Of a DNA stretch of 7,730 nt, positions 1 to 7,463 are shown piece by piece. The notes under the pieces are model-generated. The model was not told the origin of the DNA. It ran no database searches and saw only the letters and a list, made by a program, of their open reading frames with translations. Position numbers and translations under genes: made by a program. Each line of letters starts with the position of its first letter. Position 1 is the stretch's first letter. Source of the stretch: UBA60 sp964587885 (GTDB lineage: Archaea > Thermoplasmatota > Poseidoniia > Poseidoniales > Poseidoniaceae). The DNA lies in the NCBI GenBank assembly GCA_964587885.1, contig CAZPME010000041.1:1-7730 (forward strand). The letters run 5' to 3'.

Positions 1-34
1 ACACACACACAAACACACACACACGCACACACGC
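1..34. repeat. Imperfect (AC)n simple sequence repeat
   Basis: The first 34 bases are almost entirely AC dinucleotides, interrupted by one AA (around 11-12) and by G-for-A changes near 25 and 33. Such repeats are rare in archaeal chromosomes of this kind. It lies at the very edge of the window next to a truncated permease gene, so it could be a genuine microsatellite or low-quality sequence at a contig end. The following bases 35-110 contain no gene I can recognise. Confidence 0.85.
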
Positions 35-110
35 ATGATAAGGTTTCTACCGTGGCATGTGTTTCTCTTCGGTGATTTGTCATTCAAGAATATGGCCTTC
101 GCCGCCCCTT

Positions 111-452
111 CTACACCCACCATCTCAATACAAATGTCTCCATTGCACCTCGTACTGCTCGTCCCATTACATTAGGTCCCTCAACCTGTGAATAAGAAAC
201 ATATGCCGCTGTAACAATTACAAGAATAAACAGCATGAACATTGTGAAGTATGAATAACCCAGAGGAAAGCCATTTGCAGACAATTTATCTGCACCCGGT
301 TTCAAGACAAAATAGATTCCAAGAGCGATGAAGAATGGCTGCAATACTTCTTGCAACGTTTGCATCGCAACAATGACAATGGTAACCAAAATTGCTACGT
401 TTGTAAAGATGCTCAGCCGCCGCATAAAGACATCGACAATGTCCTCATCCAT
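111..452 (-). CDS. AI-2E/PerM-family permease, N-terminal fragment (truncated or frameshifted)
   Basis: This 113-residue ORF resembles the first third of AI-2E exporter/PerM (formerly UPF0118) membrane permeases, which are usually about 330-400 residues. Hydrophobic segments lie at about residues 14-36, 37-53 and 66-86. The stretch VLQPFFIALGIYFVLKPG followed by a short loop with GFPLGYS is the typical N-terminal signature of the family (LxPxxxAxxxxYxLxP, then G(L/F)P). After SQVEG the family should continue for over 200 residues with a periplasmic domain and more helices, but the ORF ends in TAG at 111-113. Another minus-strand frame is open from about 172 to the window edge, so a frameshift or assembly error is possible, although the peptide in that frame is not recognisably AI-2E. 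It is divergent from the MFS gene, with 119 bases between start codons. An alternative internal start is Met10. Substrate unknown. Confidence 0.6.
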   Translation of the reverse strand: MDEDIVDVFMRRLSIFTNVAILVTIVIVAMQTLQEVLQPFFIALGIYFVLKPGADKLSANGFPLGYSYFTMFMLFILVIVTAAYVSYSQVEGPNVMGRAVRGAMETFVLRWWV

Positions 453-571
453 AACCGGCGATAGAGTTGTGGGTTTTCATCGTTGGGGATGCACCTCTCT
501 GCCCCTATACAGTCAATTCGTCATCGTTAACATAGCGAGGTTCATGACCCTTGGACTTGTGTAGCGCCAAT

Positions 572-1855
572 ATGGACTCGGTGCAGAGAGATGTCGGGTT
601 CATTGAGTTGTTACGAATAAACCCAAAATTCCGAAAATATTGGATCGCTCTATCAATCTCACTTCTCGGTGAATGGTTCAATACTGTAGCTCTTTTTGTC
701 CTAGTAGAATCTATGACTAATTCAGAGTTGGCCATTGGAGCGATTTTCATCCTCAGAATGTTTGCGTTAGCAATCCCCCAAATTTTCACTGGTGTGTTGG
801 CTGACCGCTATTCGCGCAAATGGCTGATGGTTTTTGCTAACGTCGCCAGTGCACTTCTAGTAATGCTGTTATTTTTGGTTGATACCCCAAGTGATGTTTG
901 GTTGGTCTATTTTGTCTCAGCCGGCTTGATGGTATTTCATGCGGTGTATGTTCCAGCGGAAAATGCTGCTTTACCTAATCTCGTCGAGGAAGACCAGTTA
1001 CTAACTGCCAATGCTCTAAACTCTGCAACATGGTCGGCATCGTTAGCAATCGGAGCATCACTAGGTGGTCTTGTCGTCTCGGAATGGGGGGTTGAAGTGG
1101 CATTCATCGTCGATGCCGCTACCTTCGCCCTAGCTGCAATTGTGATAGCCACAATGTCGATACCACAAAATATACCGGAACCAGATGGAACATCATTTTG
1201 GCGTACTGGACTCAATGATATTGCGCAGGGTTGGAAGATTATTCGTAGCCGTGCCGAAGTAAGTCGCATCATCGTCGCCAAGGCTTTGTGGTCTATTTCG
1301 GGAGGTGGTTTGGTCTTCATGCTGATATTGATAGGCTCACAAGGACATTTTGGAGAAGTCGCTGCAGGGATTGGCATTCTATTTGCCGCCCGTGGCATTG
1401 GCACCGGTATCGGACCATTGCTTGCCCGTTACGCATTCACTGAACGTTCTACCTGGCCACTATTACTTGGATTACTAGTTTCCACATGTGGATTGGCCTA
1501 CCTAGTCATTGGCCTAATTGAATGGAATTTTTGGATTGTCATAGTAGTGATTCTAGGACATGCCGCCAGCGGCGCTAATTGGGTGCTTTCGACAGTGCTT
1601 TTGCAAGAGCGAAGCGAGGATGAATGGCGTGGTAGAATGTTCGCAACAGATTTCTTTTTGATGACTAGTGTACATGGATTTTCCACTTTAGTTGCAAGTT
1701 TGCTACTTGAGAATACTGACATCACGCTAAGACAAGCGGTGATACTATTTTCCGCAGTACAAATCATCGTGGGATTGATTTGGCTACTAATGACCCGTAA
1801 GGGAGAAAGAGAATACTACCTCAATGTTTCAAAGGGTAGGGGAGCCATCGCTTGA
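572..1855 (+). CDS. Major facilitator superfamily exporter (MFS_3/EntS-like)
   Basis: This complete 427-residue polytopic membrane protein is very likely a proton-coupled efflux transporter; its substrate cannot be told from sequence. It has about 10-12 hydrophobic helices. The MFS motif A, GVLADRYSRK, lies at residues 74-83 between helices 2 and 3. A conserved block at about 126-167 (VPAENAALPNLV, then LLTANALNSATW) and the C-half motif EWRGRMFA at about 351-358 are typical of the MFS_3 group, which includes the enterobactin exporter EntS and macrolide-efflux-like proteins. I chose the ATG at 572. A longer reading from TTG at 551 adds only seven residues (MDLCSAN) with no family support, and no good Shine-Dalgarno site precedes either start, so leaderless or short-leader translation is likely. 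The last 27 bases overlap the 3' end of lonB on the opposite strand. The family assignment is firm; export rather than import is inferred from the subfamily. Confidence 0.9.
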   Translation: MDSVQRDVGFIELLRINPKFRKYWIALSISLLGEWFNTVALFVLVESMTNSELAIGAIFILRMFALAIPQIFTGVLADRYSRKWLMVFANVASALLVMLLFLVDTPSDVWLVYFVSAGLMVFHAVYVPAENAALPNLVEEDQLLTANALNSATWSASLAIGASLGGLVVSEWGVEVAFIVDAATFALAAIVIATMSIPQNIPEPDGTSFWRTGLNDIAQGWKIIRSRAEVSRIIVAKALWSISGGGLVFMLILIGSQGHFGEVAAGIGILFAARGIGTGIGPLLARYAFTERSTWPLLLGLLVSTCGLAYLVIGLIEWNFWIVIVVILGHAASGANWVLSTVLLQERSEDEWRGRMFATDFFLMTSVHGFSTLVASLLLENTDITLRQAVILFSAVQIIVGLIWLLMTRKGEREYYLNVSKGRGAIA

Positions 1856-3877
1856 TGGCGTTAATTTATCGATAATCTTACTCAATCGTTCAACTAATCC
1901 CGGTTTGCTATCGGAAGTAACAAGCGCATGCTCCATCACTTCATCGAGACTATCAACAGCAATAACCTCAACCATCTCCTTGAATTTGTCATCGATGAGG
2001 ACGTCTTGGGAATTAGCCTTTGGAATGAGAATGGTCTTTACTCCGCTTCGAGCTGCAGCCTCAATCTTTGCAGTCACACCACCGACTGGAAGTACTTCCC
2101 CGCGTACAGATAGGCTTCCCGTCATGGCCAAATCTTGACGGATGGAAATACCCTCAAGTGCACTGATAATCGCGGTTGCAATGGTAATACTTGCCGAATC
2201 ACCATCGACACCATGGGTGTCGACGAATTGAATATGAATGTCGTAATCGGAAATATCCTTGCCCGTTAATTTCTTGATTACAGCGCTAACATTAGTTACA
2301 CTTTCTTTGGCTATATCTGAGAGTCCTCCGGTTGCCAAAACTTTGCCGCCAGATGAATGCGATGGAGTTACCAAGGCTTCTACTGGAAGCATGATTCCGG
2401 AATAATCGGATAATCCACTATCAGCACCGAGTACAGCAAGACCATTGACCCGTCCAATTCTAGCACCTGAATTAACTACTAGTGAATATTCTTGCCGGCG
2501 CTCAATCATACGGTCAGCAACCTGTTGCTCAAGTGGCTTAGCGATTCGACGAGCATTCATTACGTGCGTGAAACCGACGTAATCAGCCCCATCTTCAAGC
2601 GCTAAGTCACCGGCGATTCTTACCAAACCACCCAGTTCACGCAAACGTAGTGATAATTTGCCACGGCGGCCGGCACGGCGCTGTGCTTCTCGCAGTACAA
2701 CCTCAACAGCAGAACGGTCGAAATGAGGAATCTTCCTAGATGAAGTGGAATCACGAATGACCTCTTGGGCAATGAAACGTATCAAACGGCGACGATTACG
2801 AGCAGTATCCGGCATCTCAGAATGCATGTATACTTCGTAACCATAACCGCGGATTCGACTTCGAAGGGCAGGATGCATTCCTCGGATAGCATCTAGATTT
2901 CCAGCCGCTACAAGAACGAAATCACAAGGTACTGGCTCGGTCTTGGTTATCGCACCACTACTTCGCTCGCTACGACCGCTAATTGAGAACTCTCGTTCCT
3001 GCATTGCCGTCAATAGCGCCTGTTGGTCCTTAAGACGGAGTAAATTGATCTCGTCGATGAATAATACGCCGCCGTGAGCCTTGTGGATTGCGCCAGCTTC
3101 TACTCGCTCATGGGCTGGAGTCTCCATTCCACCAGACTGGAAAGGGTCGTGACGAACATCTCCAAGCAAACTTCCCTCAAGGGTTCCTGTTGCATCTACA
3201 AATGGTGGTAAATCATCAGCCTCTCGCTTGACGATTACCTTGGGCAAACTATCCTCATCACCAGAGCGCAAGCGGTTGGAGATGAACATATAGGCAATAG
3301 TAATTAGCAAGAATCCCCAAATTAATGAAAGAATATCGCCACTCTGAATTGCGAATACCGCCAAAATAAATGCCACAGCAACAGTTCCTATCAATAGAGT
3401 ACGTTGTTGTTTTTCTCGTGCGGCTCGTAAATGATCTCGCTGAGTTTTGATAATACGACTAGCTCGGCCTGCAGGTACAGTACGGACCCTTGGCTCGTTG
3501 TCATCATCCTCATTGGGATAAGTCATGATATCTTCTAATTCATCTTCCGGTAACAGTTCAGTCATCGCCTTTGCTAGCATTGATTTACCAGTGCCTGGGT
3601 CACCAATCATCATAACGTGACGGCGCTGTTCAGCGGCCTTTCTAATCACAATACTGCCATCTTCTTGCCCGATAACTTGGTCGATCAAGCGGTCGGGAAT
3701 TGGCACATCTTCTGTGGTTTCGAATTCCACATCCTCTAACCAATCATTTATTGAAGTGGAAATTATCTCATCCTTGACATCTAGAGAGGCAATTTGCTGG
3801 TCGATTGAAATCGAGTCTTGAGACTCCTCTACCTCGACAATCTCCCCTACGGGGAGGTCATCAGCACCACCGCTCAT
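1829..3877 (-). CDS. lonB: Membrane-anchored archaeal ATP-dependent Lon protease (LonB)
   Basis: This 682-residue protease degrades misfolded and regulatory proteins at the inner face of the membrane, using ATP to unfold and thread substrates. After an acidic N-terminal region (about 1-60), the AAA+ domain has Walker A GDPGTGKS at 92-99, and Walker B LFIDEI near 272-277 with Asp275 and Glu276. Sensor-1 Asn is in VAAGNLD near 327, and candidate arginine fingers are in HPALRSRIRGYG near 339 and 341. Two membrane helices (about 160-179 and 182-200) interrupt the ATPase domain, which is the defining feature of LonB; bacterial LonA lacks them and has a long N-terminal domain. The C-terminal protease domain carries catalytic Ser561 in HGVDGDSAS and Lys604 in GGVTAKIEA. 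They are 43 residues apart, the same spacing as Ser679/Lys722 of E. coli Lon. ATG 3877 is preferred over TTG 3892 because GAGGA at 3884-3888 lies 6 bases upstream as a ribosome binding site. All key residues are present and the length is normal for archaeal LonB. Confidence 0.97.
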   Translation of the reverse strand: MSGGADDLPVGEIVEVEESQDSISIDQQIASLDVKDEIISTSINDWLEDVEFETTEDVPIPDRLIDQVIGQEDGSIVIRKAAEQRRHVMMIGDPGTGKSMLAKAMTELLPEDELEDIMTYPNEDDDNEPRVRTVPAGRASRIIKTQRDHLRAAREKQQRTLLIGTVAVAFILAVFAIQSGDILSLIWGFLLITIAYMFISNRLRSGDEDSLPKVIVKREADDLPPFVDATGTLEGSLLGDVRHDPFQSGGMETPAHERVEAGAIHKAHGGVLFIDEINLLRLKDQQALLTAMQEREFSISGRSERSSGAITKTEPVPCDFVLVAAGNLDAIRGMHPALRSRIRGYGYEVYMHSEMPDTARNRRRLIRFIAQEVIRDSTSSRKIPHFDRSAVEVVLREAQRRAGRRGKLSLRLRELGGLVRIAGDLALEDGADYVGFTHVMNARRIAKPLEQQVADRMIERRQEYSLVVNSGARIGRVNGLAVLGADSGLSDYSGIMLPVEALVTPSHSSGGKVLATGGLSDIAKESVTNVSAVIKKLTGKDISDYDIHIQFVDTHGVDGDSASITIATAIISALEGISIRQDLAMTGSLSVRGEVLPVGGVTAKIEAAARSGVKTILIPKANSQDVLIDDKFKEMVEVIAVDSLDEVMEHALVTSDSKPGLVERLSKIIDKLTPSSDGSPTL
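1844..1859. terminator. Candidate 3'-end hairpin for the MFS gene
   Basis: A perfect 6-bp inverted repeat, GCCATC-GCTT-GATGGC, spans the stop codon of the MFS gene (1853-1855). It is followed by the T/A-rich GTTAATTTA and then a 10-bp palindrome, TTATCGATAA, at 1866-1875. It sits within the last codons of lonB on the other strand, so its sequence is also coding. It could mark the end of the rightward transcript, but archaeal terminators depend mainly on T-runs and no long T-run is present here. Confidence 0.25.
3842..3856 (-). other. GC-rich hairpin in the first codons of lonB
   Basis: A perfect 6-bp inverted repeat, CTCCCC-GTA-GGGGAG on the coding strand, covers codons 8-12 of lonB (Leu-Pro-Val-Gly-Glu) and begins 21 bases downstream of the ATG. 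All six pairs are Watson-Crick and five of them are G-C. A stable stem this close to the start codon could slow initiation. It may be a chance product of codon use. Confidence 0.35.
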
Positions 3878-3883
3878 GGTATG

Positions 3884-3888
3884 TCCTC
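3884..3888 (-). promoter_or_regulatory. Ribosome binding site deciding the lonB start
   Basis: On the minus strand GAGGA lies six bases before the ATG at 3877, a good Shine-Dalgarno match and spacing. The competing TTG start at 3892 would place this site inside the coding region. A second purine-rich candidate, AAAGGAG (3898-3904), lies in the loop of the upstream dyad but is too far (20 bases) from this ATG. It is about 5 bases from the TTG, so the longer form is not fully excluded. Confidence 0.55.
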
Positions 3889-3914
3889 GCAAACGCTCCT
3901 TTCTTTACGTTTGC
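3889..3914 (-). promoter_or_regulatory. Perfect 7-bp dyad in the lonB leader
   Basis: Read on the lonB strand, GCAAACG is followed by 12 bases and then its exact reverse complement CGTTTGC. The 3' arm abuts the GAGGA ribosome binding site. It may act as an RNA hairpin in the 5' leader that modulates translation, or as a DNA operator for a dimeric regulator. A weak TATA-like TTAAAT at 3932-3937 would put the transcription start near or just inside the dyad, which would favour an operator. The inverted repeat is seen directly; its function is inference. Confidence 0.4.
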
Positions 3915-3961
3915 ATTAACAGCAAATTCGCATTTAACGTGATTTTCGTCATTTTAGACGA

Positions 3962-6900
3962 TTACTCAAGGCCATTCTGCTCTAGGTATTGGTGCCCGTA
4001 ATATTGCCACTGCTCCATTGTCCAACCGGCAGGTAAACCTGTTGCTGGGACTGGTGGAACACCAGGTGGCATTGCAACTGGCGCAGGAGCGACCTGTTGC
4101 TGGAAGATTGGATCCGCTCCGCCATACATTGAGTTGGCGACATGGTCATGAGAAGGTAGCATATTGGAGAAATCCTTGAATTCAGGTTCTCCACCACGGC
4201 GAACTATTAGCATGCTAAGCAATGCTATGATTATGATAGCAAACAATCCCATACCTGCATAAACTAACATTTCGGTGCTGCCCATTGTTGTGGTGGTTTC
4301 ATCTCCACCAGCAGCCACCTCATCCGAAGCACAGACAACACCTTCGGTGTTGCAAGCCATTGCGTAGGTTGTCTTAGTTGCCTCAAGTTTTGCTTCCTTA
4401 CTCATTCGGGTGCTACTACCTTCTGGCAGAGCCTTGATTTCCTCCTCGAGGGTGATTATTTCAGCCTCCATCTCAGAAATAAGAGTCTCTAATTTCTCCG
4501 ACTCCATATCGCCAAAGGCAGGATGAGTAGTGATATTCCAATAGAGGTGTTCATGACTATCAGGCATTGCTCGGTCCACTCCATTAGCATCTACTCCACT
4601 AACCCCTGATAACTTGATTTGGTCACCAAGAATTAGGCCACCATTGTCGACTATTCTCTTGAATGATACTTCGTAACTCCAACCGGTTGCAGCATTCGCA
4701 TTGGGGTGCTCCTTCTTAATGAGGTCGTAACACAATCCAGTTTCCATGTTACAAATCTGCCATTCGGTTTGAACATCGGTCAGCAGACCAATTTCGCTAC
4801 CCAGAGTCATCAAGAAACTCGGGGTGCGACCAATATTCGTATCCATGCCAACAAAGAATACATCTACTTCAGATGAATCTTCCTTACCCACAGATAGAGG
4901 AAGGCTTGAGATTACCTCGACCGAAAAGGCGTATGATGAAACCTCATCTTCGTCATCGACAACCGTAATAGTAACATCTTGAGTGCCTGACTCTTCCCAT
5001 TGTAGGGTTAGTATTCCAGTCTGCATTGAGTACAATGCAGCAATCTGAGGTGATGATAAAACATTGACATATAGGTCAGCAATATTTTGGTCAGCATCGG
5101 CATCGCTTAGATGACTGCGAAGGTCAATTAGCATCTGTTCACCCTTGAATAAGGTGATATTCTCAAAAGCGCTGATGTCCAGTACCGGAGCATCATTGAC
5201 GTTTTGCACATAGACCTTCATTGTGGTCTCACTGAATTGGATGCCGTCGCTAGCGCGGACGGTCAATGTGGCTTCACCGGTAGCATCGTCATCGACTGTT
5301 TCGATTTCCAAGTTGAAACCATTTACTGATGCGGTCAGCAAGTCGGCATTGTCGTTACCAACGATAGCCAAACTTAGGTGGTCAACGCCATTGGTTGGTG
5401 TACCATCAGAATTACTATCGGAGAGTGAATTCTTTAGGAATACAACTGTTGAACTAGCTTCATTCATAGTAACCGGAGAGACTGCAGCCCACCTAGGCAT
5501 ACCATTCTCGATTACGTTGAAGAGAAGTGTACCACCTGAATTACCGCCGTCTTCATCAGTTACAGATAGGTAGATCCCGCTCTGGGTTGGATTGCCACTG
5601 CTATCTCGTTGAATCTTACTGAAGTGAACATTCATCATCCCAGTCGCTGGATCCCAGCCCTTGAAAGAACTTGAGGTACTAGTAATGGTGAGGTCTTCAA
5701 GTGCAGTTTCTTCATCTTCGACGTGGCCAAGCAAAGAAACTTGAGTCTCGACATCGACCATGACGGTCGGCACAGGATTAACAGTGATAGTTGGCAAAGA
5801 ATTTAGCAACTCAAATGCTCCACCACCACTTTGACCGTTATTTACGGCCCAATCGCTCACCAATCCACGTGCATCGGTGAATTTGACTCTAACATCATAC
5901 ATGCCTGAGTTCATTTCCAAAGTTGGTTTTACGAAGAACTCGTAGCGAGGGTTGCCGGCTGCAGCGCCAAGTAGTACATCGCCACCGGTTACTCCGTCGG
6001 TTGTCCAAGCATCAAGACCATTGGGGCTGAATTCAAATGTCGGAGTCATAGTCGACATATTGTCAACTCCATCCATTGATTGAGCCTTGACTTCAACCTG
6101 AGCAGTACCTGCTCGGTCAACTGAGGTTGAACCTACAATGGTCGGCGAATTTGCCACAGGCACCATGTCGTGAGCAATGTTTGAGGTGCCTACATTGTTG
6201 CCACTATTCTTATCAGCAACCAAATCGGTCAAGCGAGCACGGAATTTAGCATCGTAAGCACTAGCAGTGAACGAAGAGGAGTCAATCTGAACTTGCACAG
6301 ATTGAGTTGCACCAGGAGCTAGAGAGTTCAAAGCCGTAGGAGAGCCAATTTGATTTTCGATGGATCCGCTTAATTGGTAAAGGGTGATTGTACCGCCATC
6401 AGCGTATTGCTCATCACCAACATTCTGAATTACTGCGTCAATTGTTAGCATATCACCATTGACGTATCCGCTGTAGCCAGCATCATTGCTAACCTCAAGA
6501 GATTGAATACTTACATCAACTAGTGGTCCCATTGTCGAATCTGTAGCGTGGTAAACATTCTCATTTGCTGAGGAAGTACCCCATCCACCAAATAGTGCTG
6601 CGATTGTATTCATGTTTCCTGCACCACCATTGACTAGATTATTAGGTACTGTCCATGTATAGTTAGTCCACTGATTACCGGAAAGCGAAATCGTCTGGAA
6701 GCCAGTTCCGCTTCCTACATTTCCACTATTACTGGCATATGCGCCACCGTTGAGTAGCCATGCTTCCCAACAATTTCCACCTTTGCTACCATCATTGTAT
6801 ACGTGCGAGTTACATGTTTCTTCAGTGACTGCAGCATACAGTTTGAGAGAAGAAGGTGCTGTTCCTGAACCTGTATATTTGGTAGCGACTAAGACATCTG

Positions 6901-7450
6901 AAGTACCATCTCCGTTATCCGACTGAATGACTCTCATCGAATAGTCATTCACAGTACTGTGCATTCCACCACCAGATGAGAACGGGGCATCCCAGCAGGT
7001 GTTAGCACCACAACCAATCCGGAAATAAGTAGTCGACGACGCCACTCCACCTTCAGCGTCCCCAAAAGATGTCTTTGGCGCACCACCAGACTCCTTAAGA
7101 TGACTTACACCTAGAATTGGGTTGATGTTACCCGCTTCAGGATCAGCGGTACCTGGGTTGCCAGAGAAAGATGCACTATGGTATGAAATGTAGACATATT
7201 CATCAGCGTAAGTTTGTTTTAGTAATTTGTGTGCAGGACTGCCATAATTGTAGCAAAAACTGCAATTGTCAGATGTGATATACTGAGCAAATACTACATG
7301 CCCAGGTGAAGTTGCTTCCATCACTGGCGGCTCTTCCTCAAGCGATGTAGGAGTTATTTCTAACTCTTCGATTTCTATCCATCCACTTCCCATAACTTGT
7401 AATAGCATGGTCAATGATAGGATGATGACGGTCAAACGTGCGTGCTTCAT
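3962..7450 (-). CDS. Large secreted, membrane-anchored multi-domain protein with thioredoxin-like domain
   Basis: This 1162-residue surface protein has no established function. Met1 (ATG 7448-7450) starts a signal peptide: basic KHAR, then a hydrophobic core to about residue 22. A thioredoxin-like domain follows (about 50-200), with CSFC at 63-66 after a VVFAQYI strand and a probable cis-Pro loop, GGAPKTSF, near 122-129. A CARDB-like domain (about 309-423: VDVSIQSLEV, AVIQNVGD, LAPGATQSV) precedes Ig/cadherin-like modules to about 850, including the typical linker NVNDAPVLD at 751-759. A further beta-rich region, a coiled coil (about 982-1008), a Thr-rich linker, one membrane helix (about 1060-1083) and a Pro/Gln-rich cytoplasmic tail complete it. 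The tail ends in GLPAGWTMEQWQYYGHQYLE. A longer reading from 7531 is rejected because it would include the TATA box and place 27 non-signal residues before the signal peptide. Roles in surface adhesion, envelope redox or substrate binding are guesses. The lonB gene follows 84 bases downstream on the same strand. Confidence 0.88.
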   Translation of the reverse strand: MKHARLTVIILSLTMLLQVMGSGWIEIEELEITPTSLEEEPPVMEATSPGHVVFAQYITSDNCSFCYNYGSPAHKLLKQTYADEYVYISYHSASFSGNPGTADPEAGNINPILGVSHLKESGGAPKTSFGDAEGGVASSTTYFRIGCGANTCWDAPFSSGGGMHSTVNDYSMRVIQSDNGDGTSDVLVATKYTGSGTAPSSLKLYAAVTEETCNSHVYNDGSKGGNCWEAWLLNGGAYASNSGNVGSGTGFQTISLSGNQWTNYTWTVPNNLVNGGAGNMNTIAALFGGWGTSSANENVYHATDSTMGPLVDVSIQSLEVSNDAGYSGYVNGDMLTIDAVIQNVGDEQYADGGTITLYQLSGSIENQIGSPTALNSLAPGATQSVQVQIDSSSFTASAYDAKFRARLTDLVADKNSGNNVGTSNIAHDMVPVANSPTIVGSTSVDRAGTAQVEVKAQSMDGVDNMSTMTPTFEFSPNGLDAWTTDGVTGGDVLLGAAAGNPRYEFFVKPTLEMNSGMYDVRVKFTDARGLVSDWAVNNGQSGGGAFELLNSLPTITVNPVPTVMVDVETQVSLLGHVEDEETALEDLTITSTSSSFKGWDPATGMMNVHFSKIQRDSSGNPTQSGIYLSVTDEDGGNSGGTLLFNVIENGMPRWAAVSPVTMNEASSTVVFLKNSLSDSNSDGTPTNGVDHLSLAIVGNDNADLLTASVNGFNLEIETVDDDATGEATLTVRASDGIQFSETTMKVYVQNVNDAPVLDISAFENITLFKGEQMLIDLRSHLSDADADQNIADLYVNVLSSPQIAALYSMQTGILTLQWEESGTQDVTITVVDDEDEVSSYAFSVEVISSLPLSVGKEDSSEVDVFFVGMDTNIGRTPSFLMTLGSEIGLLTDVQTEWQICNMETGLCYDLIKKEHPNANAATGWSYEVSFKRIVDNGGLILGDQIKLSGVSGVDANGVDRAMPDSHEHLYWNITTHPAFGDMESEKLETLISEMEAEIITLEEEIKALPEGSSTRMSKEAKLEATKTTYAMACNTEGVVCASDEVAAGGDETTTTMGSTEMLVYAGMGLFAIIIIALLSMLIVRRGGEPEFKDFSNMLPSHDHVANSMYGGADPIFQQQVAPAPVAMPPGVPPVPATGLPAGWTMEQWQYYGHQYLEQNGLE

Positions 7451-7463
7451 GCCCTGTGCTGTC

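Noticed and set aside
504..534. TATA-like sequences CCTATACAG and TTAACATAG upstream of the MFS gene
   Set aside because: Both are weak, lack a purine-rich BRE-like element upstream, and neither stands out from the background enough to call as a promoter.
328..564. 78-residue plus-strand ORF over the permease fragment
   Set aside because: Antisense to a recognisable AI-2E-like N-terminus; the Cys/Met/Thr-rich translation looks like a shadow frame.
505..789. 94-residue minus-strand ORF over the MFS start
   Set aside because: Mostly antisense to the MFS N-terminus, with no domain or ribosome binding site; coding evidence favours the plus strand.
937..1767. Minus-strand ORFs within the MFS gene (937-1404 and 1498-1767)
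   Set aside because: They lie wholly inside a confident MFS coding region, have no recognisable domain and show composition expected of an antisense shadow.
1824..2138. Plus-strand ORFs inside lonB (1824-2138 and 1928-2113)
   Set aside because: They overlap the intact Lon protease domain and have no similarity to known families.
3893..3961. Terminator between the surface-protein gene and lonB
   Set aside because: No T-run or GC-rich hairpin followed by T's is present on the minus strand; read-through into lonB remains possible.
3982..4197. 71-residue ORF in another minus-strand frame at the 3' end of the surface-protein gene
   Set aside because: The main frame gives a coherent membrane helix and tail; this frame has no independent support.
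5223..5573. 116-residue plus-strand ORF inside the surface-protein gene
   Set aside because: Antisense shadow of the cadherin-like region; Ser/Val-rich without a domain or start signal.
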